Positions 22,449 to 31,006 of a stretch of DNA of 63,198 bases are shown piece after piece. A program made the translations under genes and the position numbers. Source of the DNA: a virus; IMG/VR virus record IMGVR_UViG_3300037485_001078, positions 1 through 63,198 of that record; one strand, 5' to 3'. The notes beneath the pieces are model-generated. The model saw nothing but the letters and a program-made list of their open reading frames with translations, did not search any database and had not been told where the DNA came from. Each line of letters begins with the position of its first letter. Within the stretch, counting starts at the first letter, position 1.

Positions 22449-23735
22449 ATGTCAAACGATACCGAAAACGAAAACGTAGTCCCAGAATCCAACGCCATCA
22501 ACGGCATGCTTGGAGCACCATCACTCGATGCTGACCCCATCGAGGAGTCCACATCAGACCTGCTAGACTCTTTGCTTGATAGCGCGGAGGCTGGTAGCGC
22601 AGATATCACTCCAGAGATTCCACGCGAAACTGAGAGCGTGGATAACGATTTCACTTTGGAAGATGTTGCTGCTCCAACCCCAGAACCCGTTGAAGAAGTT
22701 GTGGCCCCAGTGGTCGAAGAGCCCGTCTCAACTCCAGAGATAGAAATTGACCCAGAGATCTCATCGATCCCGCAGCCACGTAATCTGTCCGAGGCCAACC
22801 AGAACAACTGGAAGAAGCTGCAGGAGACCGCTACGAACTACAAGAAGCAGGCCGTAGAGGCCGACCAGCTACGTCAGAAGGTTCAGGAGCTTGAGCAACG
22901 CCCAAGCCAAACACCCCCCGACTACGACGAACTGAAAAAGTTCCGAGCTATCTTTGATACCGAGAACGATCCTGAGTTTAAGAGCAAGTACGACACACCG
23001 ATCGCTAGCGCAAAGGAGAACATCTACAACATCCTAAGAAAGAACGGAGCTAGCGACGACGTCATCAACTCGATCGAGTCCGCTGGTGGCCCAGACAAGA
23101 TCAGTCAGGAGTGGTGGAAGAACCAAGCCATCGACAAGCTGCCCATGATCGACGCGGAGCGCCTGAAAAAGGATCTCTTCAACGTCATCGACCTCAAGGA
23201 GGGACGCACAAAGGAGATCGGAGATACCGCCGAGAAGCGCGACGAGTTTCTCCAGTCCCGCCAGACCGAACTCGTTGAAAACTTCAAGAAGCAGAACGAG
23301 GAGATCTACAGTCATACCGACGAGATCACCAAGGAGATTCCATGGGCACGCTTCAAGGAGATCAACCCAAACGATACTCCAGAGATTCAGGCGGAGACCC
23401 AGAAGCACAACGCAACGGTTCAGGATCTTTCCTCGAAGTTTGAGGCCGCACTTTGGCCCAAGACCCCGCAGGAACGCGCCGACGTAGCCGCAGCAGCATC
23501 TGGATTCCACGTCGTTGTTGGACAGCTGCGCTATGAGCAGGAGACCAAGCAGGCGATGCAGTCGAAGGTTGAGGCGCTCACCAAGGAGCTTACCGCGCTG
23601 AAAAACGCGGGGAGGATGCCGAAGGCCAATCCGACTCCAGCAAATACCAAACCAAGCACCAACGTACAAGATCGCATCAAGATGAACGCTAGCGACGCGA
23701 TTGACCTCGGTCTCGACGAAGCTGGTAGTTTCTAA
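22449..23735 (+). CDS. Scaffolding protein (probable)
   Basis: A 428-residue protein with a strongly acidic, Pro/Val-rich N-terminal third. A long predicted coiled coil follows (NWKKLQETATNYKKQAVEAD through EQRP), then a helical C-terminus with KVEALTKELTALKNAGRMPK. Acidic coiled-coil proteins between portal and capsid in podoviruses are scaffolds (T7 gp9-like). No catalytic motif is visible. The glycosyltransferase cassette separates it from the capsid gene. Confidence 0.75.
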   Translation: MSNDTENENVVPESNAINGMLGAPSLDADPIEESTSDLLDSLLDSAEAGSADITPEIPRETESVDNDFTLEDVAAPTPEPVEEVVAPVVEEPVSTPEIEIDPEISSIPQPRNLSEANQNNWKKLQETATNYKKQAVEADQLRQKVQELEQRPSQTPPDYDELKKFRAIFDTENDPEFKSKYDTPIASAKENIYNILRKNGASDDVINSIESAGGPDKISQEWWKNQAIDKLPMIDAERLKKDLFNVIDLKEGRTKEIGDTAEKRDEFLQSRQTELVENFKKQNEEIYSHTDEITKEIPWARFKEINPNDTPEIQAETQKHNATVQDLSSKFEAALWPKTPQERADVAAAASGFHVVVGQLRYEQETKQAMQSKVEALTKELTALKNAGRMPKANPTPANTKPSTNVQDRIKMNASDAIDLGLDEAGSF

Positions 23736-23740
23736 CGTAT

Positions 23741-24757
23741 ATGCCTGATCCCATCATAACCCCCCTAGTCAACGTAACTGCTAGGGCGCTGGAGTCGTTC
23801 AACCCAATGGGCGGGACGATTGTAGACCAGCCGTTTTCCGCTCAGAGGCTTAAACTCCCCCCGAAAGTAGAAACCCCAGAAGTGGTCGAAGAAGTTGAAA
23901 TTGAAGTCGAAGAAAACGACTTCGAGTTTGATGCGATTGAACCGATCGTGGAAGAGGCCCCAGTGGAAGAGGCCACTGTGCAGGAGGTTATTGTGGAGAA
24001 GAAAAAGCCGACTAAGAAGGCTAAGAACCCTATAATTGAAACGCGCTCTCAGGAGGGACTACCATCGTACCGCTGCGAGTTTGAAGGTAGGGACATCATG
24101 GTGGGTTGGCCGTGGTACAAGACTTCTAATCCAGTCACAACAGCCGTCAACGTGGCCCTAGCTCTTGATTTTGGACGGGATAGGATACGATTCGACATGA
24201 GCATCGGAGACGCCATGATCTATCATTCCAGAAACATTCTAGTTGAGAAGTTTATGGATACGGACGCCAAGTGGCTATTCATGATGGACGACGACATCAT
24301 CCCGTCGATCGGGCGTCCCTCGTGGATCCGCAATTGGATCCCTAGTACCCGTAGCGTTCTTGACGCTCCTCTACAAAGGCACGTTCTGCATCGATTGATC
24401 GGAGCGAACAAGACTTTGATTGGCGGCGCGTACTTCGGAAGACAGGAGGGAGCCGCCCTCATGTGTAGCAACATCGCGCTAGGGCCGAGGGCCAAGGTGT
24501 ATGAGGACATTGTGGTTGAAGTTGATTGGGTGGCCACTGGCTGCATGCTAGTGCACCGACAAGTGTTCGATGATATCCGCGCAAAGTTCCCCGATCAGGC
24601 AACACCAGACAACAAGGCGTACAAGTTTGATTACTTTTTACCTACAAAAACTGAAGGTGAGGACGTGGCTTTCTGCAAGCGGGCGAAACTAGCGGGCCAC
24701 CAGTCGCACATCGACCTTGGTTTGCCCGTGTTTCACGTTGGCTACAAGACCTATTGA
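23741..24757 (+). CDS. Glycosyltransferase-like protein with acidic N-terminal extension
   Basis: A 338-residue protein. Residues 1-105 are a tail with an acidic Glu/Val-rich and then Lys-rich stretch; the remainder is a GT-A-like fold. WLFMMDDDIIPSIG holds the DxD nucleotide-sugar/metal motif, and EGEDVAFCKRAKLAGH with LGLPVFHVG fits the C-terminal part of the family. It would transfer a sugar from an activated donor; acceptor unknown. The N-terminal extension could tether it to a virion protein. First gene of a cassette placed between scaffold and capsid. Confidence 0.8.
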   Translation: MPDPIITPLVNVTARALESFNPMGGTIVDQPFSAQRLKLPPKVETPEVVEEVEIEVEENDFEFDAIEPIVEEAPVEEATVQEVIVEKKKPTKKAKNPIIETRSQEGLPSYRCEFEGRDIMVGWPWYKTSNPVTTAVNVALALDFGRDRIRFDMSIGDAMIYHSRNILVEKFMDTDAKWLFMMDDDIIPSIGRPSWIRNWIPSTRSVLDAPLQRHVLHRLIGANKTLIGGAYFGRQEGAALMCSNIALGPRAKVYEDIVVEVDWVATGCMLVHRQVFDDIRAKFPDQATPDNKAYKFDYFLPTKTEGEDVAFCKRAKLAGHQSHIDLGLPVFHVGYKTY

Positions 24758-24758
24758 T

Positions 24759-25322
24759 ATGAAAAAGAAAATCTACGCGTACTACGAGTCGATTCCTTCC
24801 ATACGTCAGGAGGAGGAGTTCGCCTGCTCCAACCTTTGGAAAGGTTCTTGGGAGAGCAATGGATGGGAATGCACCATGCTAAATAAGACCCACGCAGCGG
24901 TCAGTCCCTTGTTCCGTGGCCTCATGGGTAAGTTTTTGAAGTACGATGGGATATCTCCATCTTCCATGGCGAGATTTTCTAGGTGGTGCGCTCTGCACGC
25001 CGTGGGTGGTGGATGGATGAGCGACTACGATGTTTTAAATTTAGGATTCACTCCCTCTCTGGCAACGGAGATTGAGTCTGTGCAGAAGCTGCACATGGTG
25101 GCGGGGAAGCGTTCGTATATTTTTTATACGACAAAAGAGAAGGCCGAAGAGGTGATTGGGAGCTTCATTGCAAAAGAAATACTTAGCAATGGGGCTCCCA
25201 TTCCAGAATGCGATATCTTTCCTAGCTCCGAAGCTCACCAAGATTTGACTTATCTTTTTCACCCCAGCCGAGACAACGAATTAACTCGATCTCAGCAGAT
25301 GGCGGAGAAAATTTCTAACTAG
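24759..25322 (+). CDS. GT32-like glycosyltransferase
   Basis: A 187-residue protein with ARFSRWCALHAVGGGWMSDY followed by DVLNL. The R-x-x-x-L-x-x-x-GG-x-x-x-D-x-D layout is characteristic of the DXD-sugar (GT32, Och1-like) family. Length is short, so this is a minimal catalytic domain. It starts one base after the previous stop. Substrate unknown. Confidence 0.72.
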   Translation: MKKKIYAYYESIPSIRQEEEFACSNLWKGSWESNGWECTMLNKTHAAVSPLFRGLMGKFLKYDGISPSSMARFSRWCALHAVGGGWMSDYDVLNLGFTPSLATEIESVQKLHMVAGKRSYIFYTTKEKAEEVIGSFIAKEILSNGAPIPECDIFPSSEAHQDLTYLFHPSRDNELTRSQQMAEKISN

Positions 25323-25337
25323 TTCCACGTAGAACAA

Positions 25338-26075
25338 ATGGACTCCCCCTTTACAAGACAAGTGATAGTCCTCCATCAAGGTCATATTGGTGACATCATT
25401 GCTTTTGTACCCATATACAGAAAAATAAAAGCCACTAGGATTCTGGTTACTGACGCATCTTGGGGAGCACCCATGACTGGGTACAAGTACGACTCGTTAA
25501 AACCTCTACTTGATAGTCAGGGGATACCCTCCGACCTGAACATTTGTAGGACGAGCATCGATTACGACACCACCAACTGGAGGGAGTGCTACAAGGATCA
25601 CATTTCTCTAATGGATTCTCAGGCAAGATACTTGCACGTGGTGGATAGAAATACTGGGCACATGGAAATAACTGAGCCTTGGTTAAAAGTTGAACCAAAT
25701 GAAGATTTGCGTGGGAAAGTGGTAATGAATCGCTCTCATCGGTACAGAAACGATAAATTTCCATGGGCTAAAGTTGTGGAGCGATACGCAAACGATGCGG
25801 TATTCGTTGGGAACGACGAAGAATACGGCGACTTTGTTCAATCGTTCGGCCAGATACCACGTCACTTGACGAAGGATTGCCTAGAAGTGGCTCAGGCCGT
25901 AGTCGCGAGCAAGTTGTACGTTGGAAATCAGTCCAGCGCCTACTGGATCGCAGCTGGACTCCGAGTCCCCCTACTTCAAGAGGTCTACGAGCCAGCTCCA
26001 AACAGCATAATCCCGTACGAAGGAGCTGTTTATTGCTTCGACGGCAACGTTGACTTTGAATCCTTGCCAAAATGA
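25338..26075 (+). CDS. GT9-like (heptosyltransferase-type) glycosyltransferase
   Basis: A 245-residue protein with the N-terminal LHQGHIGDIIAFVPIYRKI strand-loop typical of GT-B heptosyltransferase-like enzymes. The C-terminal part has LYVGNQSSAYWIAAGLRVPL, the donor-binding half. It lacks part of the usual length (about 320-350 aa). The final ATGA overlaps the next gene start. It probably acts with its neighbours on the same glycan. Confidence 0.75.
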   Translation: MDSPFTRQVIVLHQGHIGDIIAFVPIYRKIKATRILVTDASWGAPMTGYKYDSLKPLLDSQGIPSDLNICRTSIDYDTTNWRECYKDHISLMDSQARYLHVVDRNTGHMEITEPWLKVEPNEDLRGKVVMNRSHRYRNDKFPWAKVVERYANDAVFVGNDEEYGDFVQSFGQIPRHLTKDCLEVAQAVVASKLYVGNQSSAYWIAAGLRVPLLQEVYEPAPNSIIPYEGAVYCFDGNVDFESLPK

Positions 26076-26650
26076 AAGCTGTAATCGTGGCCGCAAAACG
26101 GCAATTCAAAGAAGTAAGCAATCTTGTCTCCTACATCAAGGGTCTTGATGGCACCGAGGTACTCATTATCCCAGCGATTGACAAAACTGAAGAGTACCCC
26201 GCTAGAAACAACTACGCATTTCATCAGGCGGCTCAAATTATGAGCGGAGAGGCATTCTTTTGGCTGGAACCTGACTCCGTACCCCTTTGTTCTGGCTGGC
26301 TCCGTAAGATTGAGTCCGAGTACAGCGAATGTCACAAGCAATTCATGCTGTCTTCGGATAAAAACCCGCCATTTGACTTCATTGGTGGGATTGGTGTCTA
26401 TGGGCCGAGGACTTTTGAGATAATCCCCAAAGAAATAAGTGGAGATCTACATGGACAGGGGTGGGATATGTACATTCTCAGAAAACAATCGAACATGATC
26501 CGCTGGTCACCCCTGATTCAGCATAGCTACGGAACATACGATAAATCAGGAGTAGCGACTCCCCATAGATTTCCCCAAGAAAAAGGAATGATAAGAAGCG
26601 ACGCTGTAATCTTTCACCGCGACAAGTGCCAAGACCTAATCCCCAACTAA
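26072..26650 (+). CDS. GT-A-like glycosyltransferase
   Basis: A 192-residue protein with MKAVIVAAKRQFKEVSNLVS at the N-terminus, GEAFFWLEPDSVPLCSGWL (D-x-S/E-x-D type metal site) and a C-terminal DAVIFHRDKCQDL. It resembles compact GT-A enzymes of phages. Overlaps the previous gene by ATGA. Donor and acceptor unknown. Confidence 0.65.
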   Translation: MKAVIVAAKRQFKEVSNLVSYIKGLDGTEVLIIPAIDKTEEYPARNNYAFHQAAQIMSGEAFFWLEPDSVPLCSGWLRKIESEYSECHKQFMLSSDKNPPFDFIGGIGVYGPRTFEIIPKEISGDLHGQGWDMYILRKQSNMIRWSPLIQHSYGTYDKSGVATPHRFPQEKGMIRSDAVIFHRDKCQDLIPN

Positions 26651-26658
26651 AAACCCCT

Positions 26659-27246
26659 ATGTGCCAAGAATCCTCCAAAGCAATGACCCGCAGACTATCT
26701 GGCGAAGAAAAGCCGTTCTGGGATAAAGTATTTACTGGGAAAGGAATCGACATCGGGGCTGGCGACGACCTCATCGCTATTGAGGGCGCTGTTGGATTTG
26801 ATGTTGAAGATGGCGACGCCAACAGGATCCACGAGTACTTCTCTCCGAATTCTTTTGACTACGTCCACGCCTCGCAATGCCTAGAGCACATGCACGACCC
26901 CGTGCAGGCGCTTAAATCGTGGATGAAGATCTTGAAGCAGGGTGGGTACGCCGTAGTCACGATCCCATCTTGGGAACTTTACGAGGGAATGGTCTGGCCA
27001 TCCCGCTACAACCCCGACCACAAAAGCACCTTCTCCATGTGGCAGAAAGGATCCCCAGCGCCTAACCACGTTCTATTCCCCGATTGGCTGAAGGACAACT
27101 TCGGTGAGCACAAAGTAGAGATGTGCCGACTTGTAGACACCAACTACAACTACAAAGTAGGAACTTCCGTAGATCAGACCTTCAATAGAGAAAATGCGGT
27201 GGAAGCGTTCATCGAATTTATTTTGAAAAAAGATCTTGCGTTGTAA
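26659..27246 (+). CDS. Class I SAM-dependent methyltransferase
   Basis: A 195-residue protein with GKGIDIGAGDDLIAIEGAVG (motif I), GFDVEDGDA (motif II), FDYVHASQCLEHMHDPVQAL (motif IV/post-I, characteristic of small-molecule or sugar methyltransferases) and LKQGGYAVVTIPSWE. In a glycosyltransferase cassette the likely substrate is a sugar. The start at 26659 is chosen because the earlier in-frame ATG (26626) lies inside the previous gene. Confidence 0.85.
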   Translation: MCQESSKAMTRRLSGEEKPFWDKVFTGKGIDIGAGDDLIAIEGAVGFDVEDGDANRIHEYFSPNSFDYVHASQCLEHMHDPVQALKSWMKILKQGGYAVVTIPSWELYEGMVWPSRYNPDHKSTFSMWQKGSPAPNHVLFPDWLKDNFGEHKVEMCRLVDTNYNYKVGTSVDQTFNRENAVEAFIEFILKKDLAL

Positions 27247-27479
27247 TACGCGTACTAGTAAAAACAACTCAACTCGGCGTGCTTCCTCCGTATGGAAGTG
27301 ACTTGGTAGAGGTCAAAAAAATTTACTAATCAGGCCGCAAACAAAAACTTCCAGCGTGCCGGGAAGTGACACAAAACCAAACTTCGTACCGAAAGCGCAC
27401 GCGCATTCCGTACAACTCTGTGGTTGTCACTTCCAAAATTGGACGAGGTGGCTGCAGGGAAAACAAAAAACAAAATCCC

Positions 27480-28688
27480 ATGGCTTCTAATTGCATCGAT
27501 CTGGCAACAGTCCAGAACTTCGCGTCTAAGGACACGAATCGTATCATTGGTCAAATCGCAAAGGTTCTTGCCCGCAAGAGCCCCTACATCAACTCCATCG
27601 ACGGTGGAACTCTCCCCAATGTCTCCGACGTTGTGCGTTCCGTTGTTGAGGAAATGGCCGTTCCTGAGTCCTCTCTGGCGTCCCCAACCTTCACCGCAGA
27701 CATCAATCTCTGCGGTATCGGTGCGACTCCCGACCGCGTAGGTTCGACCGAGTATCAGTTCCAGCTCGCCACTCTTCGTGGTGCTGGCCCACGCGTCTGC
27801 GTCAAGCAAGCCCGTACCGCCTTCAAGGGTTCATACCTTCAGGCACAGGTCTCGCTCGAAAAGACGATCCTCCAACTCATCAACGCTGATATCCGTTATC
27901 AGTTCCTGATCCAGTCGGGTATCAAGTACACCTGCTCCAGCACCAACACGTTCACCAGCAATTTGACTGGCGACATGCAGCAGATCAACACTCAGTTCTC
28001 TGGCAACGTTGTTGACAGTCCTCTGAACTTCAAAACTCTCTACCGCATCGGTAGCTTCCTCCGCGAGGAGATGCTTGCCGAGCCCTTCGCATCGAAGGAC
28101 GGCGAGTTTTTCCAAGTTCTCCTTGGTGCAGACGCCATCGAGAGCATCCGCAACGACGCCGACGTTAAAGAGGATCTCCTCTATCTAACGGCTGGTTCGT
28201 TCAAGCTCGGTGAGGAGTCCATCTCTGGTTATCAGTTCATGGGCTACCGTGGGTTCGCCTTCGGCATCGATCAACAGCCCCTGCGTAGCACTGGTATTGG
28301 TGGAGACGGCAACCTCGTCCTCGTCAACCCAATCGTTGCTCAGGCCGTGACCAATGGTTTCGGACAGCGTCGCAACCCAGCATGGGTCAACGCTCCTTAC
28401 GAAGTCGGTTTCGTCATCGCTGGAGATAGCTTCAAGCGTCTCGTTCCAGAGCAGTACGTGGGTGAGGGCACCTTCCGTTTCGCCCCGCAACTCAGCATGG
28501 GTGAACTGGAGTGGACCTACTTCCGCGACAACGATTGCAACTTGTATGGTGACTTCGGTCAGCATATCTACCAGATCCAGCGTGCGATCCAACCGATCCG
28601 CCCGCAGAACGTCTGCGCAGTCCTGTTCAAGCGTTGCCCATTCGATGGTCAGGCGCTTCCTTGCAGCACGACCACCACTGGTCTCTAA
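27480..28688 (+). CDS. Major capsid protein
   Basis: A 402-residue protein starting MASNCIDLATVQNFASKDTN. It has a stretch of balanced helix and strand typical of HK97-fold capsids, with features such as ISGYQFMGYRGFAFGIDQQP and ELEWTYFRDND late in the sequence. Codon use is strongly biased and even, as for highly expressed genes. A 233-bp leader precedes it and a hairpin follows. The ATG at 27480 (CCCATGG) is preferred over 27366, which adds a Lys/Arg-rich non-capsid-like stretch. Confidence 0.83.
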   Translation: MASNCIDLATVQNFASKDTNRIIGQIAKVLARKSPYINSIDGGTLPNVSDVVRSVVEEMAVPESSLASPTFTADINLCGIGATPDRVGSTEYQFQLATLRGAGPRVCVKQARTAFKGSYLQAQVSLEKTILQLINADIRYQFLIQSGIKYTCSSTNTFTSNLTGDMQQINTQFSGNVVDSPLNFKTLYRIGSFLREEMLAEPFASKDGEFFQVLLGADAIESIRNDADVKEDLLYLTAGSFKLGEESISGYQFMGYRGFAFGIDQQPLRSTGIGGDGNLVLVNPIVAQAVTNGFGQRRNPAWVNAPYEVGFVIAGDSFKRLVPEQYVGEGTFRFAPQLSMGELEWTYFRDNDCNLYGDFGQHIYQIQRAIQPIRPQNVCAVLFKRCPFDGQALPCSTTTTGL

Positions 28689-28704
28689 GAGGTAGTTTAA
28701 CACA

Positions 28705-28737
28705 GATGGGAGTTTAGGATTTTCCTAGACTCCTATC
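28705..28737 (+). terminator. Hairpin after the capsid gene
   Basis: GATGGGAGTTTAGG (28705-28718) pairs with CCTAGACTCCTATC (28724-28737) over 14 positions with two wobbles, loop 5 nt. No T-tract follows, so it may act as an mRNA-stabilising hairpin or a weak terminator between capsid and downstream genes. Confidence 0.6.
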
Positions 28738-28761
28738 TAGTTAGCCTATATCAATAATGCC

Positions 28762-29013
28762 ATGTCTAACATTCCTTCATCCCTCGACACCGCAACGTTC
28801 CGTCACCTCGTACTGGATGACCTGAACAACATCACGGCACTCAATGCTGGATTCTCCATACCTCCGTACGACGATGTCGTGATGGCATACGCAGACGCTG
28901 GATTCCCAACGAAGCCAACGACGATAACTTTCAAGCAAGGCGCAACGACTGTTTATGTTCTTCTCCTCACTTACGATGTGAATGGAGCCACAACTCGAGT
29001 AGTGCAGGGTTAA
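28762..29013 (+). CDS. Small hypothetical protein (83 aa)
   Basis: Starts MSNIPSSLDTATFRHLVLDD. The second half, PTTITFKQGATTVYVLLLTY, is beta-strand-rich. It lies directly after the capsid hairpin, where decoration or head-fibre genes often occur. No family recognised; 11 bp separate it from the solenoid protein. Confidence 0.65.
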   Translation: MSNIPSSLDTATFRHLVLDDLNNITALNAGFSIPPYDDVVMAYADAGFPTKPTTITFKQGATTVYVLLLTYDVNGATTRVVQG

Positions 29014-29024
29014 TTTCTTAGCAC

Positions 29025-29831
29025 ATGGCTAACTTATACTGGAAAAACTCTGGATCTGGCGCGTGGGAAGACGCTGGCAACTGGTGGACAAATGCTGCGG
29101 CAACTGCACCAGCAGCGAATGCGCCTTGGGTGGACGGCGTTGATTCAATCTACCTTGCATATAATTTGACTCTGGCGACCGTATCGCCAACCCCACCAGT
29201 GATTGATGGGCTGTTCAGCTTTTTTGGTTACGGAACAGGCGCAACAGGAGTGTGCGATATTTCTGGAATATCTTGCGGCCCACTACCCACGATAAACGGA
29301 GGCACATGGACTGGAAGCGGTTTTACAAGCGGGGGATTTGGAATATATGGCGGCACATTTACTGGCAGCGGTTTTACAAATAACACATCTATTTACCTCG
29401 GCACGTTTACTGGAGCCGGATTTTCCCACAATGGCGGAACCATCTACAACGGAACATTTACTGGAGCCGGATTTTCTTACAATTCCGGATTCATCTTCAA
29501 CGGAACATTTACTGGCGATGGATTTACACAAAACGCCGACATAAATGGAGGGACATTTAGCGGAACTAATTTTACGTCTTCTGGAGGCGCGATCACTGCA
29601 GGAACATTTTCTGGGGCTGGTTTTTTCATGAATCAATATCCTGCCAACCTTAGAGGTGGCACGTTTTTGAAAGACGCAGTTTCAGTCTCGACGGATAGCA
29701 CCAACACCTACCTAACGATGGTTGGCGGAGGCTATCAAATAAAATTTGGCTACCCAACGCCAGCAGCTCCGCCCGCTTCCGACCAAACGATTGCCCGACT
29801 CCTCAACCTACCTTGGTTCATCAACCTCTAA
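29025..29831 (+). CDS. Beta-solenoid repeat protein (GGTFTGxGF repeats)
   Basis: A 268-residue protein. After an N-terminal domain (LYWKNSGSGAWEDAGNWW...) it has at least six imperfect copies of a 15-17-residue unit, e.g. GTFTGAGFSHNGGTIYN and GTFTGAGFSYNSGFIFN (about residues 88-205). Such regular G-T-F-(T/S)-G units would stack as a parallel beta-helix. A C-terminal unique part follows. The same unit occurs in the fibre at 40291. Probably a surface or receptor-facing virion protein; role inferred. Confidence 0.72.
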   Translation: MANLYWKNSGSGAWEDAGNWWTNAAATAPAANAPWVDGVDSIYLAYNLTLATVSPTPPVIDGLFSFFGYGTGATGVCDISGISCGPLPTINGGTWTGSGFTSGGFGIYGGTFTGSGFTNNTSIYLGTFTGAGFSHNGGTIYNGTFTGAGFSYNSGFIFNGTFTGDGFTQNADINGGTFSGTNFTSSGGAITAGTFSGAGFFMNQYPANLRGGTFLKDAVSVSTDSTNTYLTMVGGGYQIKFGYPTPAAPPASDQTIARLLNLPWFINL

Positions 29832-29924
29832 ACTTTTGACCGACGAAAATGAAGAGGCATTAGCCAAACATTAATCGAAGGCAAACCACCAGAAGTCTAA
29901 CTGCCCAAAACAGACAAATATACC

Positions 29925-30140
29925 ATGTCCAACCCAACTCCAGTAACCCTTACTCCCGTCTCTCAACCCACACAGGCTCGCGCAACCCTCACCGCCGCTG
30001 ATGTCACCGCCTTCCAAGCCCTGCTTGCTGGCTCTGGCCTTATCGCCCTTCCAGAAGGCAAGACTGCCGCCGATATTCAGCAGTTCCTTGTGAACGTCCA
30101 GCCTAACGGCGGGGGCTTTCTACAGGTTTCGATCAAGTAA
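29925..30140 (+). CDS. Small hypothetical protein (71 aa)
   Basis: Begins MSNPTPVTLTPVSQPTQARA. A Thr/Pro-rich N-terminus is followed by a helical part (LTAADVTAFQALLAGSGLIA) and a short C-terminal strand. Preceded by about 90 bp without a gene. It heads a closely spaced set of lysis genes. Function unknown. Confidence 0.6.
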   Translation: MSNPTPVTLTPVSQPTQARATLTAADVTAFQALLAGSGLIALPEGKTAADIQQFLVNVQPNGGGFLQVSIK

Positions 30141-30144
30141 AGCT

Positions 30145-30327
30145 ATGAGCAGCCCCGCTCCAACAACTTCTGATAGTGGAGCGGGTGCTGTCAGTGCTCT
30201 TGTCTCTCTCATCACATTGGTGTGTTCGTTCTTTGATTCCCCGCACGTGTGGCTTCAGAACATCACGCTTCTAATTTCAGTCACCGCAGGTGTCATAGCG
30301 ATCTGTACAGCCACAAAGAAAAAATGA
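30145..30327 (+). CDS. Small membrane protein, holin candidate (60 aa)
   Basis: A 60-residue protein with two hydrophobic stretches, GAVSALVSLITLVCSFF and LQNITLLISVTAGVIAI, and a Lys-rich C-terminus (TATKKK). That is the layout of small class II holins with both ends inside. It lies four bases after the previous gene and overlaps the spanin start (ATGA). The 30671 gene is an alternative holin. Confidence 0.55.
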   Translation: MSSPAPTTSDSGAGAVSALVSLITLVCSFFDSPHVWLQNITLLISVTAGVIAICTATKKK

Positions 30328-30689
30328 AAAAACTTCTTATTGTATTAGCATCCATACTTCTTATTGGATGTGCTCATAAGGATAGTGTTTCTTATTCCGC
30401 ACCCTCCGTAGTTGCCGTTAAAACAGGTGTAGAGAAACTACGCCAGTATGTACGCCCAGAGGGACAACTAGCAGTTAAGGAGCTCTCTGATGCGATTACG
30501 ACCTATCAGAAGCAGGTGGACGATCAGTCTTCGGCTTTAGCAAAGGCACAGAACGATGTTGTCTATTGGCATGAGAAGCAAATCAAGGCACTAAAGGAAC
30601 TTTGGCTCTGGAGGGGCATCGCAATCCTTTCAATCGTCTGCGTTGTGGGATACATTGGGATTAAAACCTCATGGAAATTCCTCGTCTAA
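30324..30689 (+). CDS. Unimolecular spanin (lipoprotein with C-terminal membrane span)
   Basis: A 121-residue protein. MKKLLIVLASILLIGC is a lipoprotein signal with lipobox LLIGC (Cys16 lipidated). A periplasmic coiled coil follows (VKELSDAITTYQKQVDDQSS...), and the C-terminus (LWLWRGIAILSIVCVVGYIG) is a transmembrane helix. Outer-membrane lipid anchor plus inner-membrane span in one chain is the definition of a u-spanin, as in phage T1. It would fuse the two membranes at lysis and implies a host with an outer membrane. Confidence 0.82.
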   Translation: MKKLLIVLASILLIGCAHKDSVSYSAPSVVAVKTGVEKLRQYVRPEGQLAVKELSDAITTYQKQVDDQSSALAKAQNDVVYWHEKQIKALKELWLWRGIAILSIVCVVGYIGIKTSWKFLV

Positions 30690-31006
30690 ATAAAGTTGTT
30701 TCTCAGAGGCTTATTGTTTCTCTTGTCGGTATCGGTTTAATTCAAGCCTCGTGGAGGTGGGCGGTGGCGCATCTCTACACCCTGCCAGATCCAGCATTAG
30801 CGGGGTTCGTGACTATTACGACGAACGCCATGTACGTGACTGGAGCTATCGTTGTCTTCATGGTGACTGGCAGAATGGTTTACGACTGGAAGATGGGAAC
30901 AAGCCAAGTGCAAGAGGTCGTTTCTACCATTACAAAAATCAAACAAGACATATCTGAAAAGATTACGCACAACGCCAAGGAGGACGACTATGAAACCTCC
31001 ATCTAA
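30671..31006 (+). CDS. Membrane protein, holin candidate (111 aa)
   Basis: Two hydrophobic segments (LIVSLVGIGLIQASWRWAVA and ITTNAMYVTGAIVVFMVTG) with a charged C-terminal helix (VQEVVSTITKIKQDISEKI). Overlaps the spanin end by 19 bp and the endolysin start by 17 bp. In size and position between spanin and endolysin it could be the holin. It is not possible to say from sequence which of 30145 and 30671 makes the lethal hole. Confidence 0.62.
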   Translation: MEIPRLNKVVSQRLIVSLVGIGLIQASWRWAVAHLYTLPDPALAGFVTITTNAMYVTGAIVVFMVTGRMVYDWKMGTSQVQEVVSTITKIKQDISEKITHNAKEDDYETSI

